DNA of 64,000 bases, taken from NCBI RefSeq assembly GCF_024868665.1, contig NC_079896.1:14163268-14227267 (forward strand), read 5' to 3'. Under the pieces are notes generated by a model. That model was not told where the DNA came from, did no database searches, and saw only the letters and a list, made by a program, of their open reading frames with translations. The translations under genes were made by a program, and so were the position numbers. The DNA is from Triplophysa rosa. Taxonomy: Eukaryota > Chordata > Actinopteri > Cypriniformes > Nemacheilidae. Every line of letters begins with the position of its first letter. Position 1 is the first letter of the stretch. Below are positions 52,253 to 63,232 of the stretch, in pieces.

Positions 52253-55200
52253 TATATATATATGAAGAGTTTGGTTCCAAAATGAGATAACTCAAAAATT
52301 CAAAAATCATGTTTTTTTATTGTGCATTCCAATTAATATCAATCAAACTGCAGTTGGTTTCTTTTGATTTAAGCCATTATAACTAACACAATAAAACACA
52401 AGAAAAACATGATAACATAATAAAAAACTTGAAATTTTATCTCATTTTGGAACCAAACTCTTCATATACAGTATATATATACAGTATATATATATACTGT
52501 ATATGTTTGTTTATTCATGTACATTTAATATTATATTTGCATGTCTCCAAGTTTATTAATCCTATAATGTGTGATTTAGCACACACACTGTTACTCATGT
52601 GTGAATTAAAAACATATAATTTTATACAGCAACAGTGTCTGGGGCCACACTGAAAATCTGAGATTAATATAACTCTTGAATAAGGCTGGAAACAGAATCA
52701 TGTAAAATTGAAGAAGTACATTATAAAAGATTCTTTACTATTTAAAGCAAAAGGGGGACATACCGAATACGGTCTGGAAATTGATTTAAAAAAGAATCAT
52801 TTCCAAGGCATTAGGAATTGAGAGTGGGTTCCAGATGTTATGGGTTAGGGTAGGATTAGGGGTTTTAGAATTTTACCCCCGTATTCTAATATACACAAAT
52901 ATGCACTATTTGAAGGGACATACATTTTTAGTGGTGTACGAATTCAAAGTGTAAATTATTGAGTGTACTCATTCAATCCCATGATGCATCGCAATAATGA
53001 GTGTACAATGCACTCTCACGGCTAACCGCTTGCCATCCATCATAAGGTTGTGAATAAATTTCCATGTCTCGGCAGAAGATGGCACTTTTTGCTAATTTGT
53101 TTTTATTTGCTTCTTCACGAGGACTGTATTACTAAACTAATGTAGAGGATATTGAATGAATGAGTGTATAGGGGGCGATTCTGGATGCAGCCATTGTAAA
53201 AATTAAAAGAAAACATATTTTTCTCTTGGATATGACTCTTTCAATTCCAGAACCAGGAATTACGGGATCGAACAGCCCCTACCAAATGCCAAATAATTTT
53301 TTCAGTTCACTCAAATTGTTATGAAAACATTATAACTGTTATTATAAGCATTATATTAAATGATAAAATAAATAAAGTTTCACTTTTGAAATTACGAGAG
53401 ATGTTACATCACGTACCTCACTTAAATTACTTTTGTTCTTTTCTGTTCTGGCCTGCTTGTTATAATACTTTCATCCTCTCTCTCTTCCCATCTTTGCCTG
53501 TTCTTTAACAGGTAAATTCAGTGAACTGCACCACCAGCTGGAAAATAGTTCTCTTCATGAAATGGAGTGACAACCAGGAGGTTGTCTTGAAAGGTGTAAG
53601 TTTTGCACATGATACACAACAAGAAATGTCTAATCTTTGTAGTGACTGTTCCCACCTAACAGCAGTCTGTTATCTTTGGTTGAAGGCATTTCTGTTTTTT
53701 ATACCTGCATAATTACAGTGGTTTATGGTAGTGTCATTTCCACTGGTCCCTGATCAGACAATATTTCATAGGGCCTTTCATAAAGGTTGCTGTGACGAGG
53801 GAGGCGGGATGAGAGCCATGAGAGAACGAAGCGAGACCGGTGTAATGCACAGCTGACACTCATTATCACTCGCGAGACGAGATGAGAGAAAAGGAGACGG
53901 AAGCACACGAAGCGACAGCGACGAGAGAGGGGAGAGAGGAAAACAGAAAAAAAAAATCTGGTCCGGTTCCCCGACACACTGTTGCTCGGTCCTCAGCCAG
54001 CCGAGAGGCTCTTCCACGCGGTGCCATGCGGTGGTACTGGACGCTCGGTGGACGGCTCGATCCTCCTCCGCCTCCTGGCGGCCGGTGCTGGCTCCTCCGG
54101 CTAAGGGCAGCCGGCAGCGAGTCTCCCGTCTCCTACTCCTCCCTTCACGGCGGACGGCAGCAGGCTCCAGCCCACGGCCAACGGCGAGGACACCTCCTCT
54201 CCCTCCCGGACGGCCGCCACCCCACCTCGGCCCAGGAGTACAGCGAGCCGTCCCAGCCGACGCATACTTGCTCCAGCGCCACCGCCTCGGGCAGCCTCTC
54301 GTGGACTTCTCTCGTCCACGCTGCCCACACTCCGCAGCACCGCGATCTCCCTCAGCGGCGAGGGCTCTCCGACAGCATGTCTCTCCTTCCTCCCGGGTTT
54401 CGGCACCAGTGTAACAATGTTCGTATAAAAGGAGGAATGAGGCGGGAACCGGCGAACTTTAAACAAACTTTTAATCAAATAAACACACAACAAAACGAAA
54501 GTAAAAGGGCCCACAAAGGGCTACACAAACATAACTCAAACTTAACCAATGTCCAGGCCTGGTCCTCTCTCATTGTGCTTTCCTGTCGCTCCTCCTCTTA
54601 TGCTTCCGGAGCTCCTCCGTGAGAGATGCGAGACCGGTTAACACCACGCTTCGTTCGCCTCCCTCGTCATAGTTGCATTCTTGTGTTCTAAAACAGCTGA
54701 ACCAGTTGACCATTCTGACCCATCCCTACCTTAAACCAGACTACTGTATGTTTGTCAACAGGGTGACGTGGTGAGGCTGTTCCATGCCGAGCAGGAGAAA
54801 TTTCTAACATGCGATGAACACAGAAAAAAACAGTACGTCTTCCTGCGCACAACCGGACGGCAGTCCGCCACCTCTGCCACAAGCAGCAAAGCACTCTGGG
54901 AGGTGGAGGTGAGTTCAGGACTGCTGTTTTAATATTTTGTGAAGTATACCAACTGTTTGTTTGTTATGGAAAGAGAGGTTGATCATTTAAACATGTGATT
55001 TATTGCTTTGGGAACCTCAGCAGATGTTTGTGGGTATTTCAGGTTGTTCAGCATGATCCCTGCAGAGGGGGGGCAGGCTACTGGAACAGCCTCTTCAGGT
55101 TCAAGCACCTGGCAACCGGCCATTACCTTGCTGCAGAGGTTAGACTCACATGCCGCCCAAAACTGACTTCACGCACTGACATAAAGACACATGCACATTA

Positions 55201-58200
55201 ATGAAACAGTTATATTCATAGAGCGTGATGTTAGCAACAGCGGAGTACATGATTTGTGACGTTTACCACATTTTCTTACTTATTGTGATCAGGTAAATCC
55301 AGACTATGAGGAAGAATGCCTGGAGTCCCGTTCCTCTGTGAGTGTGGGCTTGAAAGTGTGTTAGGGCTGCACAATAAATGATTACAAGATTTAAAACTAA
55401 ATATGAAAATAATCCTACAACTGTATTCACTGTTTAGTTTTTACTGTATGTACAGCATGCTTTTTAAACATCACCAAAAACAGCCAAAGCATCATGAGTG
55501 ATTTGGATGTTGTCATAATTGTGTAGCCTTAGTGCGTGTCTGTGTTTTTCCTCTTTCATCTCAACATCTTCACCTGCTCTCGTTTGATAACACATTAGTT
55601 AAGCCCAAACATGATATTATTTCATCTTGAATGAGAGAGCCAAACAATCTGTGATGTCATCTACTGATCGATTGTTTCTCTTGTGCCCTCACAGCTGGAC
55701 TCCGAGCAGGAAGTGATGCGGGCACGTGCACGTGCACGTAACCCGCAGGATAAGGTCATGTACACACTGGTGTCTGTTCCTGATGGCAATGACATCTCAT
55801 CCATCTTTGAGCTCGACCCCACCACACTGCGAGGGGGAGACTCACTTGTGCCGAGGTACAGCAAGAGGAATAGTTCACCCAAAAATGAAAATTATGTCAT
55901 AATTTACAGTTGTTTTACACTTACATTTCTTAGTTCATTTGGAAAAATTTGGTTCTGGGGCACCATTGACTACCATAGTAGTTTTCTTTCCTACTATGGT
56001 AGCCAATAGTGCCCCAGAACTGCAGAACAACGAAATGTATACAGGTTTGGAAAAACTTGAGGGTGAGATCTTTTAAATAACTTGTATTAAACATGTTATA
56101 TTTCATCAGAAACTCATACGTGAGGCTCAGACATCTCTGCACCAATACATGGGTCCACAGCACCAACCAACCAATAGACAAAGACGAAGAGAAGCCAGTC
56201 ATGCTAAGAGTGAGTTTTGGTCTTAGTGTGACTGTGATTGTTTGTTTGGAGGTTAAAGAACTAATGGAAGCTTGTCAATGTGTGTCTCAGATAGGAACTT
56301 CTCCTTTGAAAGAAGATAAAGAGGCCTTTGCTATAGTGCCAGTGTCTCCAGCAGAGGTCCGAGATCTGGATTTTGCCAATGATGCCAGTAAAGTGTTGGC
56401 GTCCATAGCAGCTAAACTTGAGAAGGGGACCATCACCCAGAATGAGAGGAGGTAGGATATCCATCTGTCCATCTATTATTCTTGTTTTTTTTTTCTTCCG
56501 TTTTTACATCCACTTTCCTTGCGTCCAGAGGCGGATTAACCATATGGGCAATTGGGCGAGTGCCCAGGGGCACCAAGATGTTAGGGGCACCAAATAAACC
56601 CGCAATACAAAATGTATTTTTTTATAAATGTACATAAGCACTTGTTTTTTAAGACTTAAGTCACGCATCTGCGCTAAATAGACATGGCACCATGTGCGGG
56701 AATACCCCCACTTCAGATAAAAATGGTTCTGTCCTCCGCACTTTTTCGACACACCTCCGCCTACATTCCCGCCCGTGTTATCTGGTTAGTTACATAGATT
56801 TGAGTGAATTAACATTCAACCAATCACAAGTGAGTGTTATGAGGCGAGTTCATAACACTCTTTCGTGTACACTTTAATCTTCAAACAGATGGAAGCGGGA
56901 ACGATGCAGAGCGCATTGTTGTAGGGGCGACTAAAAATGCGGGGATTAGCACTGATTAATAAAGGTATATATACATGGCATGCGTCAGAAATAAGATGTT
57001 ATAGTGCCGATAATGTATGCTAATAGTACGTGGAGGTAAGGCCACTATTTAAGGTCCAAACCTGGGTGTTAAAGTGAAAGTGAAGAACGGTGTCATCACT
57101 ATAGCAATCAATTCATATGTGTCCTTTTTAGTGGAGTACACTTTTATCTTAGTACTTATGTGATCGTTTAGTAAGAAGAATATACACATACTGTGCTTAA
57201 ATAGAGCATTTGAATAGCTGTATAGCAGTTAAAATAGTAACAATAACGTTTCATGTCATTTTTATGAATAACTTTGCTATACATTGTAATCTGGTGAATG
57301 CCACTTTGGTGAATTAAAGTCCCAATGTCCTGAAAATCTGTACATTGTTCCATTGTCCCCCTAATGTGAATACATACATGCAAACTATACGTGTGTGTGT
57401 GTGTGTGTGTCCCCCTGTACCCCCACTTTGTGGCGCGCACAACATTTACACCTGTTAAAAAAATGTTAGTGATTTTTTTTCACTACATCAAAACCTGAAA
57501 TGTAACGTTACAACAGAAAGCAGGTGCCCCCTTAACTACAGTAGGCCTAATTGTTAAAAATACTTAATGGAAAAGAGTTGTTTTTTGTGTGCTATTCTAC
57601 AAAAGTGTCATGTTAATGTGTAATTCTTGTAAAATAGTATATTGTAAATTGCGGAGTTTCATTCTTATAAAATCTTTTAATATATAAATCTTTTAATGAG
57701 TGGATTCATGCGTGTGGGTAGGTGGGTTGATGGGGGGGCACCTCTGGGGCTGTTGCCCAGGGGCACCATGAGGTCTTAATACGCCTCTGCTTGTGTCTAT
57801 CTTTTTTCATGTATACACATGCTTCCACACATACACAAACACACTGTGTTCTCTTCACTTTTTCAAACGAAGGTCAGTGACGAAGTTGCTGGAGGATCTG
57901 GTGTATTTTGTGGTGGACATTCCCAGCAGTGCTCAAGATGTGCTGGAGATCACAGTCAACAAACCCAACAGAGAGCGACAAAAACTTATGAGAGAGCAGA
58001 ACATACTTAAACAGGCATCTATCATTTTGCTCATTTAAGATGAATAAACTCTAGTTTTAAAACTCAGTTAAAAAGTTTTTTTATTTTCTCCATTGTTGCG
58101 ATTCCTCAGATATTCAAGCTCTTGCAGGCCCCTTTCACCGATAGTGGCGATGGTCCTATGCTGCGATTGGATGAGCTTGCGGATCAACGCCACGCCCCCT

Positions 58201-61200
58201 TTCGTCACATCTGTCGCCTTTGCTACCGAGTCCTGCGTCATTCACAGCAGGACTATCGTAAAAATCAGGTTACAAAATCGCAATGAGATATATGAATGCA
58301 AACTAAATACACAAATGGACGTCAAAATACAGTGATGATGACCCCATAAGGCTGAATTACGCTGCTTGACTGTTAAAATCTGAGATTTTAGAATAGCAGG
58401 CATCACAGAAAAAACAGCATCTTTCTGTCTCTCTTTTCATAGGAGTACATAGCAAAGCAGTTCCGCTTTATGCAGAAACAGATCGGATATGATGTGCTTG
58501 CTGAAGACACCATCACAGCCCTGCTGCACAACAACAGAAAGCTACTGGAGAAGCACATCACAGCAGCTGAGATAGACACATTTGTGAACCTGGTTCGCAA
58601 GAACAGAGAGCCAAGGTCTGTGTGTTCAGCATGTGTGTGTGCTTTATTACAATAGATACCAGAAAAATGTACAGATATAGAACATTGAAACATACATAGA
58701 AACTTTCAATAGAAGAAAATCTAAAAAATGACATTGGTACTACTTTCTTGACAAGACAAATTGACGTAAGATATTTAGTCTTGTTTTATGAAAGAAAACA
58801 TAAGAATGAGGGAAATTTATGTTTAAAACAAGCAAATAAATCTGCCAGTGGGGTGAGAAAAATAGACTTGAATTCAGTTTTACTTTTTCCTTAAGTACCT
58901 AATTTAAGTTTATTTTTGTCACGCCATTGGCAGATTTTTTTGCTGGTTTTAAACATAAATTTTCCAAATTCTCATATTTTATTTTCATAAAACAAGACTA
59001 AATATCTTAGGTCACTTTTATGGTCAAGAAAATCTTGATTTAAGAATGTTTAGATATTTGCACTATAAAACAATACAAAAATGCTTTGTAAGAATGTCAT
59101 TTTTTGCAGTTTAGCAAAACAGACACAGTACTAATAAACGTAAATGGAGTATAGTATTTGTGTAAACCACATAAACAAATGTTACTGTTAAGTAGTTTTA
59201 ATGTAATTTAGTGCAATTAATATACAATAAAATATTAATACAAATTAAAATTTAAATAAATTGCTGTATATTAACCAAACACAGACGGGAAGTTAACTTC
59301 AGACCAGGCCTGTATGGAGCGATTTTAGTCTCATTAATTATTCACGTGTAAAACAAGATACACACTTGCGTAAACAGTTTCACATGAATAAAACCTCATT
59401 TACGTGCACAAAGTATAAATATACATTTACAAAAAGCAATTCACGTGCGTAAAACAAAACTATTTTCTCATAAAGTACGTTTCGCAAACGTACGACAAAT
59501 ATGTGCACAAATATTTCGAAAGTTTAAAATGTACACGTTTATCGTGTTATGTGAATGTGCAAATCGTCACTCGCGTGTGAATCGCCTTGGATGTGTGTGT
59601 GTTTTTTTGAGACTCTGCTGGCAGCGCAACCCCTCCCACGTGGGTTGTCGTACTCTTTAGCCAATCAGATTCAACCTTACCATTCAACCAATCATAAACG
59701 TGGAGAGCAACTTTCGAAATATTTGTGCATGTATTTGTGCAAATATTCGTATGTTTGCGAAACGTACTTTATGAAAAAATAGTTTTGTTTTGGGCACGTG
59801 AATTGCTTTTTGTAAATGTATATTTATACTTTGTGCACGTAAATTAGGTTTTATTCATGTGAAACTGTTTACGCATGTGTGTATCTTGTTTTATGCGTGA
59901 ATAATTACAATTAAAAAAAATTAAAAAAAAAAAAAAATTAAAATCGCTCCATAGGCGTGGGCGTCCAATAAAACCGTCTATAGACATTTTCTAGGTTGAT
60001 CAATAAGACTACATTCTTACAGTAACTGCATTCAGCATATTTTGTGTTTTGTTCTTTGAAGGATGGACTGATCAAGTTTTCTTTGCTTCTCTAGATTTCT
60101 GGACTACTTGTCTGATCTTTGTGTGTCCATGAATAAGTCCATCCCTGTTACGCAAGAGCTCATCTGTAATGCTGTGCTGGATCAAGCCAATGCTGACATC
60201 CTCATTGACACCAAGTACACCCCCATTTCCTGTTATTCTTTGCACATTTATTGTGTATAACACTAACATTTTAAACACTTGATTCAGAATAAACAGTGTT
60301 AAAAAGGTTTTCATTCAGTTATATTATGTCCTCTAATGAACTAGATTATACCAGAGAATGTGAGATTTCAGATGTTATTAGTTCAAGCCCCTGTAATAAA
60401 AGGAATGGGAACGTGTTTGTTTGTCAGGCTTGTGCTGTCACGGTTTGAAGTGGCAGGGGCAGTCCTCGGAGAGAATGCTGAAGAAGAGGAGGAAGATGAA
60501 GAGGAGGTTTGGTTGTTCTGGAAAGATAGCAGAGGAGAGGTGAAGAGCAAGAGTATTCGAGAACTCGCACAGGATGCCAAAGATGGACATAAAGAAGACC
60601 AGGAAGTTATCAATTATTACAGGTACACACACGCATAACAGTTACACCACCAAGTTTAGGGTGACTTGACTGAAATGATTTCAGATATCTTAAAAATCCT
60701 TGATCTGGAGGCACATGTCTCAAGGTTTGAAATAAGTTATGTGGAGGAAAATATTATTGTGCCTACATATTGTAATTTCATTACAAAAATGACTTATGGC
60801 TTTGAATAATAAAGAACACTGCATGAAAGTGTGCATATAGAATATTACAAACAAAATATGAATTTAATAAAATAATAATGTTTCTCTGTCAGGTATCAAC
60901 TCAATTTATTTGCTCGGATGTGTCTGGATCGACAGTATTTGGCCATCAACAAGATTTCAGCACAGCTGGATGTGGATTTAATCCTGCGCTGCATGTCAGA
61001 TGAGGATTTGCCCTTTGACCTCAGGGCATCTTTTTGTCGCTTGATGTTGCACATGCATGTAGACCGTGATCCTCAGGAGCAGGTGACGCCTGTCAAATAC
61101 GCTCGACTGTGGTCTGAAATCCCTTCACAAATTGCCATTGATGAGTAAGCGCTTCGCTTCAGTGGCTTCATTAAGCTGATTTACTAGTGACATGTTCTTT

Positions 61201-63232
61201 AGTCAAATGGCTTTCGGTATTTCACCAGTTATGATAATGACGGGACGTCACGTGATGAGGTAAAGGAGCGCTTCTCTCAGACGATGGAGTTCGTGGAGAA
61301 TTACCTGCGGGATGTTGTGGGCCAGAGTTTCCCGTTCTTAGACAAAGAGAAAAACAAGCTTACTTTTGAGGTGCGTCAATTTAATCATGTTCTACACTGT
61401 GAGCTTTTAAATAGGCCTTGTTTGTCGCACTGAAAATCCATGTAACACTGCGGGATCTTGTCATTGATGACTTTTTTCAAAATGAGCACACACAAAAATA
61501 CTTTTTAGTTTTAATTTACACCATAGGATGTTGTAGTAAAAGACACACTGTCTCAAAATTTCTGAAACTGCCAAAACTTGATCGCAGTGGGCTTTAATCG
61601 ACGGTTGCCAAACGTCTCAAACCAACAATCAAAGAATACAGATTTTAGCCTAGGATCATGAATTCTCAAAATTTGATTTAGACACCCAGATTATGGCCAG
61701 AATTGTGCATCTGGCTTTACACAAAACAATAATTTATTAATGTAGTTTATTAAATATTTTGTCTTGTTTTCTGTAAATTGATATAAGAAACAAAATTGCA
61801 TATAATATTAAATTTTGTTTTTGAGAATATATCTTATATACTGTAAGCTTATCCTGTTTGGCTATTAGTTTGTACTGGTTTTAATCATAAGTCTAATTCA
61901 ATCACATGTTGTTTATGCTTAAAACAAAAACAAAATTGTGAAGTCAATAATACATATATATATATATGTTTTAAAATAAAAAATGTAGAATGCAAATGAT
62001 TTTTTATGAATCTGTTTTGTTTTATTTTATATATTTTTTGTGTTTATTCAGTATTTATTTGATATGTATTCAGCATTTTTGGTACTAGAAAACAATACAA
62101 AATTCTGAATAATAAAATTATTTTTGCAGTCAATTAATGACATATTTTTTTCTGTCTATTCAATAGGTGGTGAATCTGGCAAGAAACCTGATTTATTTTG
62201 GTTTCTATAACTTCAGTGATCTGCTGAGGTTGACAAAAATCCTGCTAGCCATCCTAGACTGTGTCCATATCAGCACTCCATTTCCCATCAAGCTCGACAG
62301 AGAACCTGGCAAAGGTCTTACTCCAAGTTCAAAACCAACCCCACCACATCCTTGTGATCTTATGAGCTTCTTCTAAACTTCTTTATGCATCTGTAGGGAG
62401 TAATGTGATGAGATCTATCCACGGGGTGGGAGAGCTGATGACTCAGGTGGTGTTGAGGGGCGGAGGGTTTCTTCCAGCTACACCTCACAACCCTCCTGGC
62501 AGAGGTGAAGCTAAGAGCCAAACTGAACCTCAGAAACAAGACATACTGGTGATGGACACCAAACTCAAGATCATCGAAATCCTGCAGGTGTTAAAACATA
62601 CTGTAGTCTATAACTCGTATACAGTGTATATACAGTATTGTAGTATTCTTTAAGTTTTTGAGTAGTTCATGTTCTGTTCTTTGGTATTTTAGACTAATAT
62701 TTTGTCTCTTGTCCTGTATATAGTTTATTTTGAATGTACGCTTGGACTACAGGATCTCCTGTCTGTTGTGCATCTTTAAGACAGAGTTTGATGAGAGCAC
62801 ATCTCAGACAGAGCCATGTATAAACCAAGACTCTCCTGCCAGTGTTCAAGGTAGTGTGAGTGGCTATATACAGTATTTTGTTTATACATCAACTCATGTA
62901 CAGCGTTGTGCGAATGACACCCGTGTCTGTTAGGGGCGCTGGACTTTGAGCATATCGAGGAGCAGGCAGAGGGGATTTTCGGAGGAAGGTAAGAACATTA
63001 CGTAAAGTATTGAACGTCTAATGTTGGTGTATGTGTGTACATGTTTACTTGTGTTTGTATATGTAGTGAGGAGAACACTCCATTAGATCTTGATGATCAC
63101 GGTGGCCGTACATTTTTGAGAGTCCTGCTTCACCTCACCATGCACGATTATCCACCGCTGGTGTCACGAGCTCTACATCTCCTGTTCCGACACTTCAGCC
63201 AACGCCAGGAGGTCTTACAGGCCTTCAAGCAG
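46579..63232 (+). CDS. itpr1: Inositol 1,4,5-trisphosphate receptor type 1, N-terminal part
   Basis: ER Ca2+-release channel. Twenty-five coding exons keep one frame for 1096 codons and continue beyond the window: 46579-46670, 47287-47357, 50483-50598, 51124-51210, 51347-51505, 52028-52126, 53512-53595, 54762-54908, 55043-55138, 55293-55337, 55695-55855, 56110-56209, 56291-56451, 57873-58014, 58110-58268, 58443-58615, 60095-60214, 60428-60622, 60893-61144, 61229-61370, 62167-62314, 62397-62587, 62724-62850, 62934-62988, 63067-63232. It opens [20 protein letters not shown] (suppressor/MIR region, about 1-225). The IP3-binding core (about 226-580) keeps R265, T266, T267, G268, R269, then R506, K510, R513 and Y569, R570, K571, equal to mouse R504/K508/R511 and Y567/R568/K569. 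Armadillo-like regulatory sequence follows. Type 1 is chosen by similarity and the sumf1 neighbour. The intron after 58014 has a GC donor. The pore region is off-window. Confidence 0.95.
47976..48235. mobile_element. TTAA-flanked MITE (AGGTCCAGT ends) in itpr1
   Basis: Ends AGGTCCAGT and ACTGGACCT are inverted copies, flanked by TTAA at 47972-47975 and 48236-48239. The interior CTATCAATAGATCATCC is typical of an abundant teleost MITE. The right TTAA is shared with the next element. Confidence 0.8.
48240..48640. repeat. Angel-like palindromic MITE in itpr1, abutting the previous MITE
   Basis: Begins AGGGATAATTCACCCC directly after the TTAA at 48236-48239 and ends before TTAA at 48641-48644. 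The interior folds back (CCACTGACTACCATAGT at about 48382 against ACTATGGTAGTCAGTGG at about 48516). A run of about 13 G lies at 48598-48611. Confidence 0.8.
51678..51760. repeat. Dispersed teleost repeat fragment
   Basis: Contains ATTTAGTCATTTAGCAGACG followed by CTTTTATCCAAAGCGACTTA, a very common fish repeat word. Family not assigned. Confidence 0.6.
52219..52262. repeat. AT microsatellite
   Basis: (AT)n with one ATACAGTAT interruption, directly before the hairpin element; a similar ATACAGTATATATATA tract follows that element. Confidence 0.9.
52262..52465. repeat. Hairpin MITE inserted in an AT tract, itpr1 intron
   Basis: The left arm ATGAAGAGTTTGGTTCCAAA and the right arm TTTGGAACCAAACTCTTCAT are exact inverted copies, extending through ATGAGATAA and TTATCTCAT. 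The loop of about 145 bp is AT-rich. It lies inside a TATATA tract, which suits TA-target insertion. Confidence 0.8.
53791..54671. mobile_element. 881-bp GC-rich element, solo LTR or TIR element, in itpr1
   Basis: Ends TGTGACGAGGGAGGCG and CGCCTCCCTCGTCATA form an inverted pair. The element is flanked by GTTGC on both sides (53786-53790, 54672-54676), a 5-bp duplication. Its GC content is clearly above that of the intron. It contains ATAAAAGG (about 54424) and AATAAA (about 54477), as an LTR would. A 5-bp duplication fits an LTR retroelement left as a solo LTR; the inverted ends are longer than usual for one. Open frames in it are by-products of GC content. Confidence 0.65.
55869..56072. repeat. 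Angel-like MITE filling an itpr1 intron
   Basis: AGGAATAGTTCACCCAAAAA starts 13 bp after the exon 12 donor. The fold-back centre is TGACTACCATAGTAG/CTACTATGGTAGCCA (about 55968-56005). The right end is degraded at GGGTGAGATC. It makes up about four fifths of this 254-bp intron. Confidence 0.75.
56526..57789. mobile_element. hAT-like non-autonomous element in itpr1
   Basis: Ends CAGAGGCGGATTAA and TTAATACGCCTCTG (one mismatch) are flanked by CTTGCGTC (56518-56525) and CTTGTGTC (57790-57797), an 8-bp duplication with one change. Inverted GTGCCCAGGGGCACC-like words lie inside both ends. CAG...CTG termini and the 8-bp duplication indicate hAT. No transposase remains in the 1264 bp; a GT tract is at about 57390-57410. 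Confidence 0.85.
58743..59035. repeat. Long inverted repeat in itpr1 intron
   Basis: The left arm (AAGATATTTAGTCTTGTTTT near 58768) and the right arm (AAAACAAGACTAAATATCTT near 58990) pair over about 80 bp, with TCTGCCA/TGGCAGA flanking a loop of about 80 bp. The ends CTTGAC and GTCAAG are also inverted. A non-autonomous DNA element is likely. Confidence 0.7.
59313..59953. mobile_element. 641-bp inverted-repeat element with TAT termini in itpr1
   Basis: Ends TATGGAGCGATTTTA and TAAAATCGCTCCATA are perfect inverted copies. The arms pair over about 220 bp (ATTCACGTGTAAAACAAGAT region left, its complement right). Flanks GGCCTG (59307-59312) and GGCGTG (59954-59959) are a 6-bp duplication with one change. 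The centre (about 59570-59700) is unpaired and GC-richer. Same design as 9083-10673 and 35930-36237. Confidence 0.8.
61371..62166 (+). other. itpr1 intron, no feature seen
   Basis: AT-rich with a short TATATA run at about 61952-61966. No exon or recognised repeat. Confidence 0.6.

Noticed and set aside
53882..54622. 246-codon plus-strand ORF and overlapping minus-strand ORFs in the itpr1 intron
   Set aside because: They lie wholly in the GC-rich 53791-54671 insertion, are low-complexity (Arg/Pro/Ser), and have no recognisable domain; stop codons are rare because of base composition.
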